This document shows, piece by piece, positions 42,302 to 52,246 of a stretch of 64,000 nucleotides of DNA. Numbering within the stretch: the stretch's first letter is position 1; the number at the start of each line of letters is the position of its first letter. Below the pieces are notes generated by a model. That model did not search any database. It worked only from the letters and a program-made list of their open reading frames with translations, and was not told the DNA's origin. This DNA is from Kalaharituber pfeilii (Eukaryota; Ascomycota; Pezizomycetes; Pezizales; Pezizaceae). A program made the position numbers and the translations under genes. The stretch lies in assembly GCA_015179045.1 (NCBI GenBank), contig WHUZ01000003.1, positions 1,922,001-1,986,000 of the forward strand. The letters run 5' to 3'.

Positions 42302-45300
42302 TTACCTAAATTGCTTAACTCCCATTCCTTCCATGAAGTATTCATGTTTCGTGCGTGCTAATGCTTTTGTGCAAATATCCGCTAGGTTCTCATTGGTTTT
42401 GACATACTTGAGTGAGATTGCACCAGATTCAATGGCCTCACGGATGAAATGGTGACGGATTGCAATGTGCTTAGACCTATCATGATGCTTAGGGTCTTTA
42501 GCTAGATCAATAGCCCCATTGTTGTCTATTCGAATAAGTGGCCCTTCATGTTGTTGATTGTTGCATCCAGTCTCCCACTTGCTCTTGATTTCATCGAATA
42601 GCCTTCGCAGCGATATGCCTTCCTTGCAGGCCTCTGTAGCTGCCATATATTCAGCTTCGGTTGTGGAAAGAGCTACTGTAGGCTGTTTTCTAGACTTCCA
42701 GGAGATCGCAGCACCAGCGAGGGTAAAAACATAGCCAGAGGTTGATTTGCGTGTGTCAATATCACCGGCCCAGTCAGAGTCGCTATACCCTATAGGATGA
42801 TGATAGCCTATAATCCGTTCAGTAGCTGAGCTCGAACTTGACCTTGAGCCTTGAAATAGTAGGCCATGTTGTCGGGTGTGTTGAAGATATCGAAGAACAC
42901 GCTTTGCAGCTGCTAAGTGTTGAGCTGAGGGGGCAGCACTGAACTGTCCAAGTGTAGATACTGTGTAAGCTAGATCTGGTCGAGTTCCAAGCATTGCATA
43001 CATGAGCTTTCCAACAAGTGACTGGTATTGGCGTATTTCGGCTGGTGTAGGAGTAGCAGTACTATCTGTTTGTAGTCTGACATTCGAGTCGAGAGGAGTG
43101 GAAAGGCTCTTGCATCGATCCATGCCGAAATATACAAGAATACTGCTGATGTATTTAGTTTGGTGGAGCCAGATTATGCGATTTGGGCGGTCTCGAGTAA
43201 TCTCAAATCCAATGAATAACTTTACTGCTCCAAGATCCTTCATGTTGTATTTGCTAGCGAGCTGCTTCTTAATTTGATCTTTGAGTGTAGGATTGAATGA
43301 AAAGATCAAGATATCGTCAACCCAGAGCAGCAGTAAAATTCCAGACATGATGTAGAGATTTGAATCCTCTGTTGAGCGCTGGAAGCCAATGGATATTAGA
43401 TATGCATCGATGTCTGCATACCATGCTCGAGGTGCCTGTTTGAGGCCGTAGAGGGCTTTTCGGAGCTTGCAGACTTGGTTGCTGTTGGAGCTGTTGCTGA
43501 AGCCTTCGGGTAGCTCCATATACACTTCCTCATCGAGTTCAGGGTGAAGAAATGCTGTAATGACATCCATTTGATCAATATCAAGGTCATGTTCTGCAGC
43601 AATCGCCATTAGCATTCGAACAGTAGCAAACTTAGCAACTGGGGCAAAGGTTTCTTCATAGTCAACTCCTGCTCTCTGCTCATAGCCTTTAATCACAAGG
43701 CGGGCTTTATATCTTATGCTGCCATCAGCATTCTGCTTTACTTTGTACACCCATTTGCAGCCAATCACACTCTTGCTCTCAGGTACCTGAGCTTGGTCAA
43801 CAAGCTCCCATGTTTGGTTTTCTAGCAGCGAGTTAAGTTCTTCGCCCATAGCTTGCTCCCACTGAACACAGTCAGGGCTTTGCATGGCTTGCCGGTAGCT
43901 AGTCGGTTCACCAATTGCCTCCTTTACTGGTCCCTGGGCTTGAAAAGCTTTTGTCATGGTATGGCCAGATCTCCACAGAGCATCTGCCAGGGCATTGAGA
44001 GCTTCAAGCCTCCCTTCGTCAGGTGTAGCTTGTAGAGTACCAGATTCTAGTGCGTGACAGCACCTAGATATCTCTTCACTTGCATCAGTATGCACAGTGG
44101 ACACGTGGATTGTGTGGTGCTTAGCCATCTGGTCGGCATTGGGGTCTTTACCAGTCATAGAACTGGTAGCTGCAGCACGCGAGCGGCGTGGGCGTTTCTC
44201 AATGATTTCTTCTCCAAGACGTAGGCGTGGTATGTCAGGCTCTGTCCGTTGAGGCATCGTGGCCGGTATCCGAGTCATAGGCAGTGTCGCACCTGGCGTC
44301 ATAGCCGGCGTCGTAGGTTCATCAGCAATCTCAGTGATTCTGTCTTCATACCAGGCCTCATAGGGCGTTTTGTTCTCGAGAGCTCGTGTAGGTGACCTGT
44401 TCAAGATATACACAGCTGTTGCAGTAGCTTCTGCCCAGAATTCCTCATCAAGCTTAGCAGCACACCTCATAGACACTGCCATCTCCTTGATAGTCCTAAT
44501 TTTTCTTTCACTGACTCCATTTTGATGCTGAGTGTAGGGTGCGCTGGGTTCATAGGAGATACCGCTGCTTGACAGAATACCTCGGAATCTGCGGTTGTCA
44601 TATTCTCCCTTGCCATTGTCACACCTGAAACGTTTGATAACTCTCCCACTTTCCTTCTCTACATGTGCTTTAAAGTCTTGAAAAGCACTGCAGACCTCTT
44701 CAACTGTTTTGGATTCAAGGATGTATACCCATGTCATGCGTGAATAGTCATCAATGTAGAGGAGGAAGTACCTAGAGTTTCCAGGTGTGACTGGGAATGG
44801 ACCAGCAGAGTCAGAGTGAATGAGTTGGAGGGGCTCAGTTGCCCTCTCAGAGGGTGTTCGATTGATTGTGACCTTCTGTTTGCCTTGCAGGCATGGAAAA
44901 CAGGGACTGCCATCTTTGGATAGCTCTGCCTTTCGCAGCTCTATGCCAGTTGCAAGACCATTGGCAAGCGTCTTAACAGCAGCTGTATTCAGGTGTCCTA
45001 GGCGGTAATGCCAGAGCTCGAGTGTACCTTTAGCCAGAACGGTGGTGGCAGGCACGGTAGCGGCAGCGGCAGGCACGGTGGTGGCAGGCACGGTGGTGGC
45101 AGGCACGGTGGTGGCAGGCACGGTGGTGGCAGGCACGGTGGTGGCAGGCACGGTGGTGGCAGGCACGGCAGCGGCAGGCACGGTGGTGGCAGGCACGGCG
45201 GTGGCAGGCACGGCGGTGGCAGGCACGGCGGTGGCAGGCACGGCGGTGGCAGGCACGGCGTGGGTTTTTCGGAGGTTAATTACGTACATTCCATCTCGAC

Positions 45301-46639
45301 GTTTGGCAGTGATGACTGGTCGGTCCTGTTCATCTGCAATCCTGCAGGTGCCTGACTTGAATAATGTGCTGTAACCTGCATCCTCTGCTTTTGCTACTGA
45401 GAAGAGGTTGCATTTGAGATCTGGAACATATAACACTGATTCAAGAGTCATGCACCGTTCATTACCCTGAATAGTCATGGTTCCTATTGCTGTAGCGAAA
45501 ATTGTGTAGTTGTCTCCCAGTAGTACCTTACGTGGCTTTGCAAGTGTCTTGTGGCTTGTGAAGTCTGACAGAGTGGAGCACATGTGGTCACTGGCTCCAG
45601 AGTCAATGTACCAGGTTCTTCGTTGACAATTGGTGAGGGTAGCTCTAGTTGCAGAGGCTTTGGCAATATACATCCTTGTCAGGTTAGCACTCGATTTGTT
45701 GGAATCATCTGTATTGGATGCGGGGCTCAGTTTCTCTCTTTTGTTCTTGAGCTCAATTGCCTTCTTCTGTAATCTGCAATCCTCTGCTTTGTGTCCTTCT
45801 TTTGTGCAGTACCAACATACTCCTGCAATTCGCTTAGACTGGGTATCTCTCTTGTTGACTCTATATCCGCCACGGCCGCCACGTCCTGATCTGTAGCCAC
45901 GGCCACGGCCACGGCCTCCTCCACGGCTATTCGTTGCCAGTGCTCCGGCGGTAGTAGTGGTTATTGGTTCGAGCTGAGTTTCATAGTCAACAAGGGTACT
46001 GAGGACATAGTTAATAGTCTGTTCTGGAATTGGTTTCTCTGCTATTACACGACGTATGCCTGAAAATTTGGGTGAGAGATGGCGGAGGATGTGATTGACC
46101 ATTCCTCTGTCAGTAATAGGGTCATCAGTGTGGGTTAACGCATTTTGGTAACCTATGAGTCTGCTAATCCATGCAGATACTTTCTCATGTTCACCCATTT
46201 TATCGTTTCCAAAGGCCATCTGAATTGCGTTAATACCAGAGCGGTTTGCAACTGTGTCAAGTCTTTGCTTGAGGGCCTTCCACATCTCAGTAGGCTCATC
46301 TGCATTTCCAAGATAAGCTTGAGCAGATAGTGTCAGAGAGCCGAAAATAATGGAAGCAGCTTGATTAGAGCGTTTGGTAAACTTAGCTAGAGCTTCTGAG
46401 TTTGTATTGGGGCCTGAGGTGGATGGTCCGGCACTGCTTGATGCTCGTGATGCTCGGGAGGCTAAGGTAGTTTGTTCTGGGGCATGCTCAGTGCCATTGA
46501 CGATTTCCCAGAGATTGCAGGCCTTGAGAATGAACTTCATGGCCACGCTCCATTGTTGGTAGTTTGAGGTTGTAAGCATGGGAGCTTGTCCATGTTTATG
46601 GCGAAAGACATCAGCAGTGGTGGAGGTGGATCCAGACAT
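42302..46639 (-). CDS. Ty1/copia Gag-Pol polyprotein
   Basis: One open frame runs to a stop at 42302. The first ATG is at 46756, but the methionine at 46639 (MSGSTSTTADVF) better fits a Gag start. Counting from 46756: Gag about residues 40-290; Arg/Gly-rich stretch about 275-300; CCHC knuckle about 314-328 (CWYCTKEGHKAEDC); protease with DSGASDHM about 384; a 14-unit VPATT/VPATA repeat about 499-571; pre-integrase WHYRLGHLN about 590; integrase (YIDDYSRMTWVYI, RFRCDNGKGEYDN, QHQNGVSERKIRT) about 640-790; reverse transcriptase with LLLWVDDILIF about 1140; RNase H (YSDSDWAGDIDTRKSTSGY, ALSTTEAEYMAATEA) about 1325-1375. All catalytic motifs are intact, so it could encode an active element. Confidence 0.93.
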   Translation of the reverse strand: MSGSTSTTADVFRHKHGQAPMLTTSNYQQWSVAMKFILKACNLWEIVNGTEHAPEQTTLASRASRASSSAGPSTSGPNTNSEALAKFTKRSNQAASIIFGSLTLSAQAYLGNADEPTEMWKALKQRLDTVANRSGINAIQMAFGNDKMGEHEKVSAWISRLIGYQNALTHTDDPITDRGMVNHILRHLSPKFSGIRRVIAEKPIPEQTINYVLSTLVDYETQLEPITTTTAGALATNSRGGGRGRGRGYRSGRGGRGGYRVNKRDTQSKRIAGVCWYCTKEGHKAEDCRLQKKAIELKNKREKLSPASNTDDSNKSSANLTRMYIAKASATRATLTNCQRRTWYIDSGASDHMCSTLSDFTSHKTLAKPRKVLLGDNYTIFATAIGTMTIQGNERCMTLESVLYVPDLKCNLFSVAKAEDAGYSTLFKSGTCRIADEQDRPVITAKRRDGMYVINLRKTHAVPATAVPATAVPATAVPATAVPATTVPAAAVPATTVPATTVPATTVPATTVPATTVPATTVPAAAATVPATTVLAKGTLELWHYRLGHLNTAAVKTLANGLATGIELRKAELSKDGSPCFPCLQGKQKVTINRTPSERATEPLQLIHSDSAGPFPVTPGNSRYFLLYIDDYSRMTWVYILESKTVEEVCSAFQDFKAHVEKESGRVIKRFRCDNGKGEYDNRRFRGILSSSGISYEPSAPYTQHQNGVSERKIRTIKEMAVSMRCAAKLDEEFWAEATATAVYILNRSPTRALENKTPYEAWYEDRITEIADEPTTPAMTPGATLPMTRIPATMPQRTEPDIPRLRLGEEIIEKRPRRSRAAATSSMTGKDPNADQMAKHHTIHVSTVHTDASEEISRCCHALESGTLQATPDEGRLEALNALADALWRSGHTMTKAFQAQGPVKEAIGEPTSYRQAMQSPDCVQWEQAMGEELNSLLENQTWELVDQAQVPESKSVIGCKWVYKVKQNADGSIRYKARLVIKGYEQRAGVDYEETFAPVAKFATVRMLMAIAAEHDLDIDQMDVITAFLHPELDEEVYMELPEGFSNSSNSNQVCKLRKALYGLKQAPRAWYADIDAYLISIGFQRSTEDSNLYIMSGILLLLWVDDILIFSFNPTLKDQIKKQLASKYNMKDLGAVKLFIGFEITRDRPNRIIWLHQTKYISSILVYFGMDRCKSLSTPLDSNVRLQTDSTATPTPAEIRQYQSLVGKLMYAMLGTRPDLAYTVSTLGQFSAAPSAQHLAAAKRVLRYLQHTRQHGLLFQGSRSSSSSATERIIGYHHPIGYSDSDWAGDIDTRKSTSGYVFTLAGAAISWKSRKQPTVALSTTEAEYMAATEACKEGISLRRLFDEIKSKWETGCNNQQHEGPLIRIDNNGAIDLAKDPKHHDRSKHIAIRHHFIREAIESGAISLKYVKTNENLADICTKALARTKHEYFMEGMGVKQFR
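45045..45262 (-). repeat. 15-bp coding minisatellite in copia pol
   Basis: About 14 units of GGCAGGCACGGTGGT (plus strand) encode VPATT/VPATA/VPAAA repeats. They sit in the linker between protease and the pre-integrase domain. The length is a multiple of three, so the polyprotein stays open. The plus-strand Gly/His-rich and Val/Ala-rich frames here are by-products. Confidence 0.93.
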
Positions 46640-46827
46640 TGTAGGATGATTTGATGTTTGCAGTAGTAGACGTGGAGAGCAGGTGAGCTCGAGGGATTCG
46701 AGAAGCGAGGAGCACGAGCGAGGAGTGCAAGCGAGGAATGTGAGCGAGGAGCACAAGTGAGGAGTGCGAGCAAGGAGTGCAAGTGTGTGAAAAAGTGCGA
46801 CTTAAATGCGGTGGACTATATTGCACA

Positions 46828-46843
46828 GTCCGGGCTCATAACC
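46828..46843 (-). promoter_or_regulatory. Primer-binding site, initiator-tRNA anticodon-loop type
   Basis: Immediately after the 5' LTR the minus strand reads GGTTATGAGCCCGGAC. This is complementary to GUCCGGGCUCAUAACC, which looks like the anticodon stem-loop (CAU anticodon) of initiator tRNA-Met and not its 3' CCA end. Drosophila copia is known to use such an internally cleaved tRNA-iMet fragment. Confidence 0.7.
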
Positions 46844-47214
46844 TGTGAAAAGGAGTACAGAGGAATAGGCTCAGAGATGTGTGTATTCGATTCTAATGAT
46901 CAATCACGAACGGGGCTTCCAGAGCCCATATATATACAAAAACTCTATAACACGAAGTTGCATACAAAACCAGTGAACAGAACAGCTAAGTATTTGGACT
47001 GCCTAATATGGAATACTCAGTCCGGAGTGTTTGGGCCATCGCGGATGTTCGGAGTGCTTAGGCCATCGCGGATGTTCGGAGTGCTTAGGCCATCGCGGAT
47101 GTTCGGAGTGCTTAGGCCATCGCGGATGTTCGGATGTTTTACACACTCGGACTGTTTCGCTCGGACTGTTTCGCTCGGACTGTTTCGCGTGTGTTCGGCT
47201 CATGGTTTCTAACA
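46844..47214 (-). repeat. 5' LTR of the copia element
   Basis: It has the same length and internal tandem repeats as the 3' LTR. The TATATATA stretch near 46930-46940 is a promoter candidate. Confidence 0.93.
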
Positions 47215-47564
47215 AATCTGATGCTTCTCAAATTTACTTGCTGCTCACTGCTTGTTAGTAGTTGTTGACATCTTGACTGTTCTCATTACTGAGTGCTTGT
47301 CGGGACTGAAGGCAGTCCGTTACAGATTTCTATTAGTTCAAGATTCACTTATGCTTTATTTTATAGTCTCGAATATTTCTTGATTTGGTTATTTACTATG
47401 CTAGTAAGTCAATATGAAATGTGCTGCAATAGCTGTTGAGGAGTCTGAACTCAGCTGCCAAGGTTGCATGACTAATTTGTCACAATTTTCTGTAACGAAA
47501 ACCTTGCTATAACGAAAAGAAAGGGCCAAATTTTACGTGTTCGTTATAGCAAGGTCTGACTGTA

Positions 47565-48047
47565 TAGCAACGTGCGTCATCTTACCGCATCATGTACATA
47601 CAAGGGCTCTCCATAAGGCTCATGCAGACAAAGTGGAACCTTGTACCGTAGAATGTGGTGTGAAATTTTTCCCTTCTGGGCAGCGTGGAGTGATAACAAT
47701 TTATAACGAATGATTGTGCAACCACACTAGCGGGTATTACCTATGTACTTGCTATGCCCAACTGGTATTGTGAGTTGGTTTTTCTATATTTTCCAAAAAC
47801 TGCGATGCCAATAGTTGGTACCGAGCTCGTTATTTACCTTGCAGCCCTGTCGGAATTATCCCCGGTATGATAGTCCTTGTTGTATCGATCTAAACTGGGC
47901 TTGATAAGGTCGTCCACAACACGCTGTATGTGCAATCCTACTCAAGATGTTCTGGGTGCTCCGCCGAGCGTTTCACTGTGTATTATTAATCAAGCTCCAC
48001 GGCCTTGTGGCCCTCCCTTGCGGCTGGGCAATGGACGTCCAGTGTAC
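47565..48047. other. Intergenic between two MITEs
   Basis: No gene is recognised; the sequence has average composition and short frames only. Confidence 0.4.
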
Positions 48048-48049
48048 TA

Positions 48050-48749
48050 CAGTCTACCCTTGCTATAACGAAACTCGCTATAGCGAAAACCTTGCTATAC
48101 CGAAAATTGAACGGAGCCATTATTCCGTTCACACTCAAATACCTCTTGCTATAACGAAAATCCACCAAATAACGAAACGAAAATTAGATTGAGTGAAAGT
48201 TATTTCTGTCTACATACAAATAATTCTTGCTATAACGAAAAATGGCTAGTGGAATGCATGACTAATCAAGAACCACCCAATTGCACAACTAGAAACTCTC
48301 TAGTTAGTTTTGGACCAATTCTACAAAAAAGGATGTGCTTGGATTGTACCGGATTCATTGTGAACTGCTTTCGAACTGCGTGTAGGGTTTCTTTTTGTTT
48401 TTGCAGCTCCAGTCTTCTTTGCATAGTTGCTGCTTTTCTAACCTGAGGTTCGGCTTTGTAGGTAATTTTGCTTCAACAACATGATTGATTTTTGTCATCT
48501 GCATAGTACCTGATCAATACTTCTGTACTCTCAATTCTGTACTCTCATTTTTCCCTACTCCGGTTATTTCCATAAGGAGGAAAATCACAGAGTTTAAAAC
48601 CTGTTGCCATAAATTCCTTAGGTACTGGGGCTTCTAAATTCAGCTGCCAAGGACATGACTAATCTTGCCACAATATTCTATAACGAAACCTTGCTATAAC
48701 GAAAAAAAAGTGCCAGATTTTTGGTTTTCGTTATAGCAAGGGTAGACTG
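48050..48749. mobile_element. Tc1/pogo-type MITE, 700 bp
   Basis: Terminal inverted repeats begin CAGTCTACCCTTGCTATAAC and end with the exact inverse (23 bp), flanked by TA (48048-48049 and 48750-48751). Subterminal CTTGCTATAACGAAA motifs recur at 48060-48090, 48150, 48230 and 48690. The right third resembles the right third of the MITE at 41412-47562 (CAGCTGCCAAGG...CATGACTAAT). No transposase is present. Confidence 0.92.
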
Positions 48750-48751
48750 TA

Positions 48752-49222
48752 CGTATACCCTCGGACGCGCTTGCTAAGTAGAGTAGCCTCGTCCCCAGCT
48801 TTCTGAACTATGCATAGTAACAGACCTTTCCGGACCTACCTACTGAACAAGGTTAAAGAGTGGAGTTTCTTGGCACGTTACGCCATTTCCCCGCGAATTG
48901 TTCCGGCTGGGGGACGGGGCACCGGGAAGGGTTAAAGCTTATGTGTCTGAGGCGTATGCATAGTTGTAGGATACTAGGATACAGTAAGTCCTAAGTTTGG
49001 AATTGCGGTTGGAAGGCTGTTGCTGATTGGCCGCTTCTAACTTCAACAACTTCGCTGAAGGAAAATGCTACGCTCCTTAGCCCCCTGCGGTTCCGGTACT
49101 TGTATGTAAGTGTATACGTAACTCTTGACAGAGCCAGCGCACTTTATAATTCTCTATAATTCTTCATCGTGAACTCCCTTTCCTAACCTTGAATCCTCAC
49201 ATCTACGCCAGGGAAAGCGAAA
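48752..49222. other. Upstream region of acetyltransferase gene
   Basis: There are no genes. The last 150 bp are a candidate promoter; a CTTTATAATTC block lies about 80 bp before the ATG. Confidence 0.4.
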
Positions 49223-50165
49223 ATGTCGACACCCTTGCAAGCCACTTTCGACGCCGCCTCGGCAGGCAACGCAGCCCCGCTCACCGAGTTCCAGTACATG
49301 ATGCGCGGGGACCTCTACTATGCCGCCGACCCGGCCTTATGCGCGGCCCGCGATCGCTCCGCTGCCGCCTGTGCCGAGTTCAATCGTGCCCCAGGCGACC
49401 TCCCGCGCCGGGAGCGGGTCGCTCTGCAGAACAAGTGAGTCTCCATTTTTTTTGCCGGATCCCCCCCGCATTCTGACCCATGACCCCCGCGGCTTTTGCG
49501 ATATAGGATTCTGGGCCTGCCGCCCCCGCCGGAGGATGCAAATCTGGACCGCGACTACCCGGTTATTCTGGCGCCGTTCTGCGCCGACTACGGAACGAAC
49601 TTGCGTGTTGCGCCGGGGTCGTTTATTAATTTCAACTGCACGTTCCTCGATACTTGCTTGATTACTATCGGGCCACGGGTGCTGGTAGGGCCAAATGTGA
49701 GCTTTTATGCGGCGACACACCCGTTGGATTATAGGATAAGGAAAGGGCTGGTGGGGCCGGAGATGGGAAAGGAGATCGTGGTGGAGGAGGATGTGTGGAT
49801 AGGAGGGAGTGTCGTTATATGTCCAGGGGTGACGCTCGGTAAGGGCTGCGTGGTGGGCGCGGGGAGCGTGGTGACGAAGGTGAGTTCGATTTCCCTCTAT
49901 GGGGGAGCATGAGCATTTAGGAAGCGAGATGCGTATATCGTTAATTCCCAATATTCTCCCCATCCATTTCCTCCCCATTCTCCCCATCGTACACCAATAT
50001 CGTATGTAATGGTATGAACCTCCTCCATGAACTGACTCTACCCAAATATCATAGTCCGTCGAACCATACACTGTCGTTGCCGGAAACCCAGCCAAATTGA
50101 TCAAACGCATTGACGTGTCCCAGCCTCCGCCGGAAGTGCGGCCGCCACCGCCTGGACTCTTTTAG
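49223..50165 (+). CDS. Maltose/galactoside O-acetyltransferase-like protein
   Basis: Acetyl-CoA-dependent O-acetylation of a sugar or similar small substrate is predicted. Three exons: 49223-49434, 49507-49879 and 50055-50165, about 231 residues. The N-terminal Mac domain (LTEFQYMMRGDLYYAADPAL) precedes a left-handed beta-helix of hexapeptide repeats. Typical blocks are APFCADYGTNLRVAPGSFIN, FLDTCLITIGPRVLVGPNV and FYAATHPLDYRIRKG, which holds the catalytic His. EEDVWIGGSVVICPGVTLGK and VVGAGSVVTKSVEPYTVVAG-NPA complete it. Introns have GTGAGT donors and ATAG acceptors, and both restore the frame. Length and motif order match fungal family members. It is convergent with the YhhN-like gene at 50806. 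The long antisense frame over it is a shadow. Confidence 0.92.
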
Positions 50166-50805
50166 ATTTAGATACCCGCACCCGTCGGTCTATACCCGCC
50201 CCCTTGCTTAGAAGGAAGGAGGGCAATTTGCAGTCAAAGGGTGGTCATGTGGACATACTAGAATCTCGGAATTTGATACTAGACATGAATACGATACCTG
50301 GATCAAATCAAGTTACATAGCCAGCATTAATAGTGGCTGCAGTTGGGGCGATGTGATAGTAGTCTGGCTGTGATATGCGGATAGCGATGCCGGATTGGGA
50401 GATGGGAGTTTTTCATGTGTACGTCATGTGAATTAGATGGGGCAGGTGGGGTATGCTGAAGTACATAAAAGCTGTAGATATACCTACTGTATTTATATGT
50501 GCATCTATTTACACACCGACATATATATATTCTTCCAGGGGATATTGAGTGGTATTTGTATTGGTGTAGCCGTTGAATATGACGGGACGACTGTGCAACT
50601 GCTCCGGTATCCCGTCTCTGTCCCGTCCTATCACCGCTGCATCACCTCCATTGATCCGTGGTCGGGATGCTGCCAAAGTATAATAGTACTTGTGTACGTA
50701 ATACTCCCAGATGTCCACATCCCCTGACCATAGTAGTATTCTTCCTCCGCGCATCACAAACCTCCTCCAAAGTCTAATTAAGCAACACATCCTAAGCAAC
50801 ACATC
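50166..50805. other. Intergenic between convergent genes
   Basis: AT-rich sequence with TATATA runs near 50520; it should hold the 3' ends of both flanking transcripts. No gene is seen. GCAACACATCCTAA is repeated near 50780-50808. Confidence 0.45.
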
Positions 50806-51826
50806 CTAAGCAACACACCCCGCCAACACCATCTGTCCTCCAAAATACAGTGTCCATCCACCAGCTCTCCACATCCACCCGGCAACCCCTCCGCCAAACA
50901 CATCCCGCGCGACGAAAATGTCGCTGATGGCAAACATGACGGCCCCGAGCGTCCTCTGCTGTCCTGCGTCTGTCGCAGCGGCAGTAGCAACCATGGAGCA
51001 GATGACAATGGTATAGGCGATGACCATCCAGCGCATGGATGGGGGTATGTGGAGTGTGAAAGTAGATCTATGGGCTGGTGCATGGGGTCGTGGTTCGGTC
51101 GAGGAGGGCGTGACAGGGGATGATGTGGAGGAGAAGAGGCCGAGGAGGGAGGCAATGTACATGAGGGAGCCGAAAGTCGTGAGGAAGGGACCCCATTGCA
51201 ATGGAGTGGCAGATGTTGAGTCCGGAGAAAAGGGTCTCGACAAGAAGGAGAAGATGTAAGCTGAGTGCGCAAGGGCGAAGAAGAGCATGCCGAGACGGAA
51301 TCGATTGCCGAGATTGGAGGTGTCGGAGCTCGCTATGCGTGGGGATGTGGGTTTGGGTCTGGTGGTTTTGCGGGGATGGTACGCGAGATATGAGGAGCGC
51401 GGTGGGATCAGGAGGATGTCGCCAATGAGAGAGAAGAGAAGGCCAACGAGGAGAAAGTGGGCAGCTCCGAATTGGGAGGCATGGTAGGAGGGTGGGGAGG
51501 TTAGTAAAGGTGTAGATGTGCTTTGAGACGCTGATGAGGTGGTAGGTGAGCGAGGATGGAGAGTTAGGACTAGAAGTGGAAGTAGTTTGTGATAAAGACT
51601 GCAGTTGCGCGAACCCGCCGAGGAGGAAAGAGAGTGATGTGAGGATTTTGAAAAGAGCGGAGCCAGGGTACCACGAATTGGCTTCGGAGATGACCAGGGC
51701 CGAGAGCGAAGCGGTGAGGACTTGGGGAAAGGGGGCAGGAGGGAGAATGAGGGGTTGCCAGTGTTCGAGGATGTATTGCGGAAGGGATACAAAGCTCCCT
51801 GCAGCAGCGCTAAATGATTGCGACAT
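50806..51826 (-). CDS. YhhN/TMEM86-family membrane protein (lysoplasmalogenase-like), frame change
   Basis: The family comprises multi-span membrane enzymes; human TMEM86 proteins hydrolyse lysoplasmalogen. The start is ATG 51826 (MSQSFSAAAGSFVSLPQ). The first frame gives TM1-TM2 (VLTASLSALVISE, ILTSLSFLLGG). The second gives FLLVGLLFSLIGDILLIPPR, FRLGMLFFALAHSAYIFSFL, LTTFGSLMYIASLLGL, WMVIAYTIVICSMVATAA and AVMFAISDIFVARDVFGG...LYFGGQMVLAG, the characteristic YhhN order. The frame changes in the Ser/Thr-rich linker (about 51490-51640), where I see no convincing intron, so either a short intron or a one-base frameshift must be assumed. Fungal substrates are unknown. Confidence 0.78.
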
Positions 51827-51856
51827 ATTCAACAAGGCACGGGAGTTAATTGGCAA

Positions 51857-52246
51857 TATGTCACTCCCCTATAAAGCTATGTGGTTATGAAATGTGGGGG
51901 GATGGAGCGACAGAAAGTATTCCGACTGGCTACCGCTAATACAAAGATGGGGTTGCATGCGATATTCGATATTAGGATTAAGGGTGATATTGTATTCCTG
52001 GGTTTGCGGTTCTCGGTGTTGTACTTTTGTGGAGGGATGGATGGCAATTGGCGGCGGGATTCCCGCATCTGCGGTGGGGATTTATACTTGATGTTATGTT
52101 GCGGGTTTTGGAGACGCATTCTGAATGGGGAAAACATTGCGGGGGAGGTGTACCGAGGGTCCCGGATGTTTCTTCAGGAAGCGATCCTGCTCGGCACCAT
52201 TCTTTGCCTCAGCAGGTACAAACAGTACCGTGTACCGTGGACACTG
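51857..52246. other. Upstream of the YhhN gene, no gene seen
   Basis: This is short sequence with no recognisable domain in any frame. Confidence 0.4.

Larger units (their letters stand above)
41802..47214 (-). mobile_element. Ty1/copia element, apparently complete (5413 bp)
   Basis: Two 371-bp LTRs (41802-42172 and 46844-47214) appear identical by eye. Both are bounded by TGTGAAAAGG...TTTCTAACA, and the pair is flanked by the 5-bp duplication AATCT (41797-41801 and 47215-47219). The internal region holds one uninterrupted Gag-Pol frame on the minus strand, a primer-binding site next to the 5' LTR and a purine tract next to the 3' LTR. Identical LTRs and an open polyprotein indicate a recent insertion. 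Confidence 0.95.
41412..47562. mobile_element. Tc1/pogo-type MITE, interrupted by copia
   Basis: Ends CAGTCAGACCTTGCTATAAC... and the exact inverse at 47540-47562 form 23-bp terminal inverted repeats, flanked by TA on both sides (41410-41411 and 47563-47564). Without the copia element and one AATCT the MITE is about 733 bp. The motif CTTGCTATAACGAA is repeated several times near both ends. No transposase is encoded. Confidence 0.9.

Noticed and set aside
45008..45374. Gly/His-rich and Val/Ala-rich plus-strand frames
   Set aside because: They are alternative readings of the VPATT minisatellite in the copia pol gene.
49337..50110. A 257-codon minus-strand frame
   Set aside because: It lies antisense to the well-supported acetyltransferase exons and crosses both introns; it has no domain.
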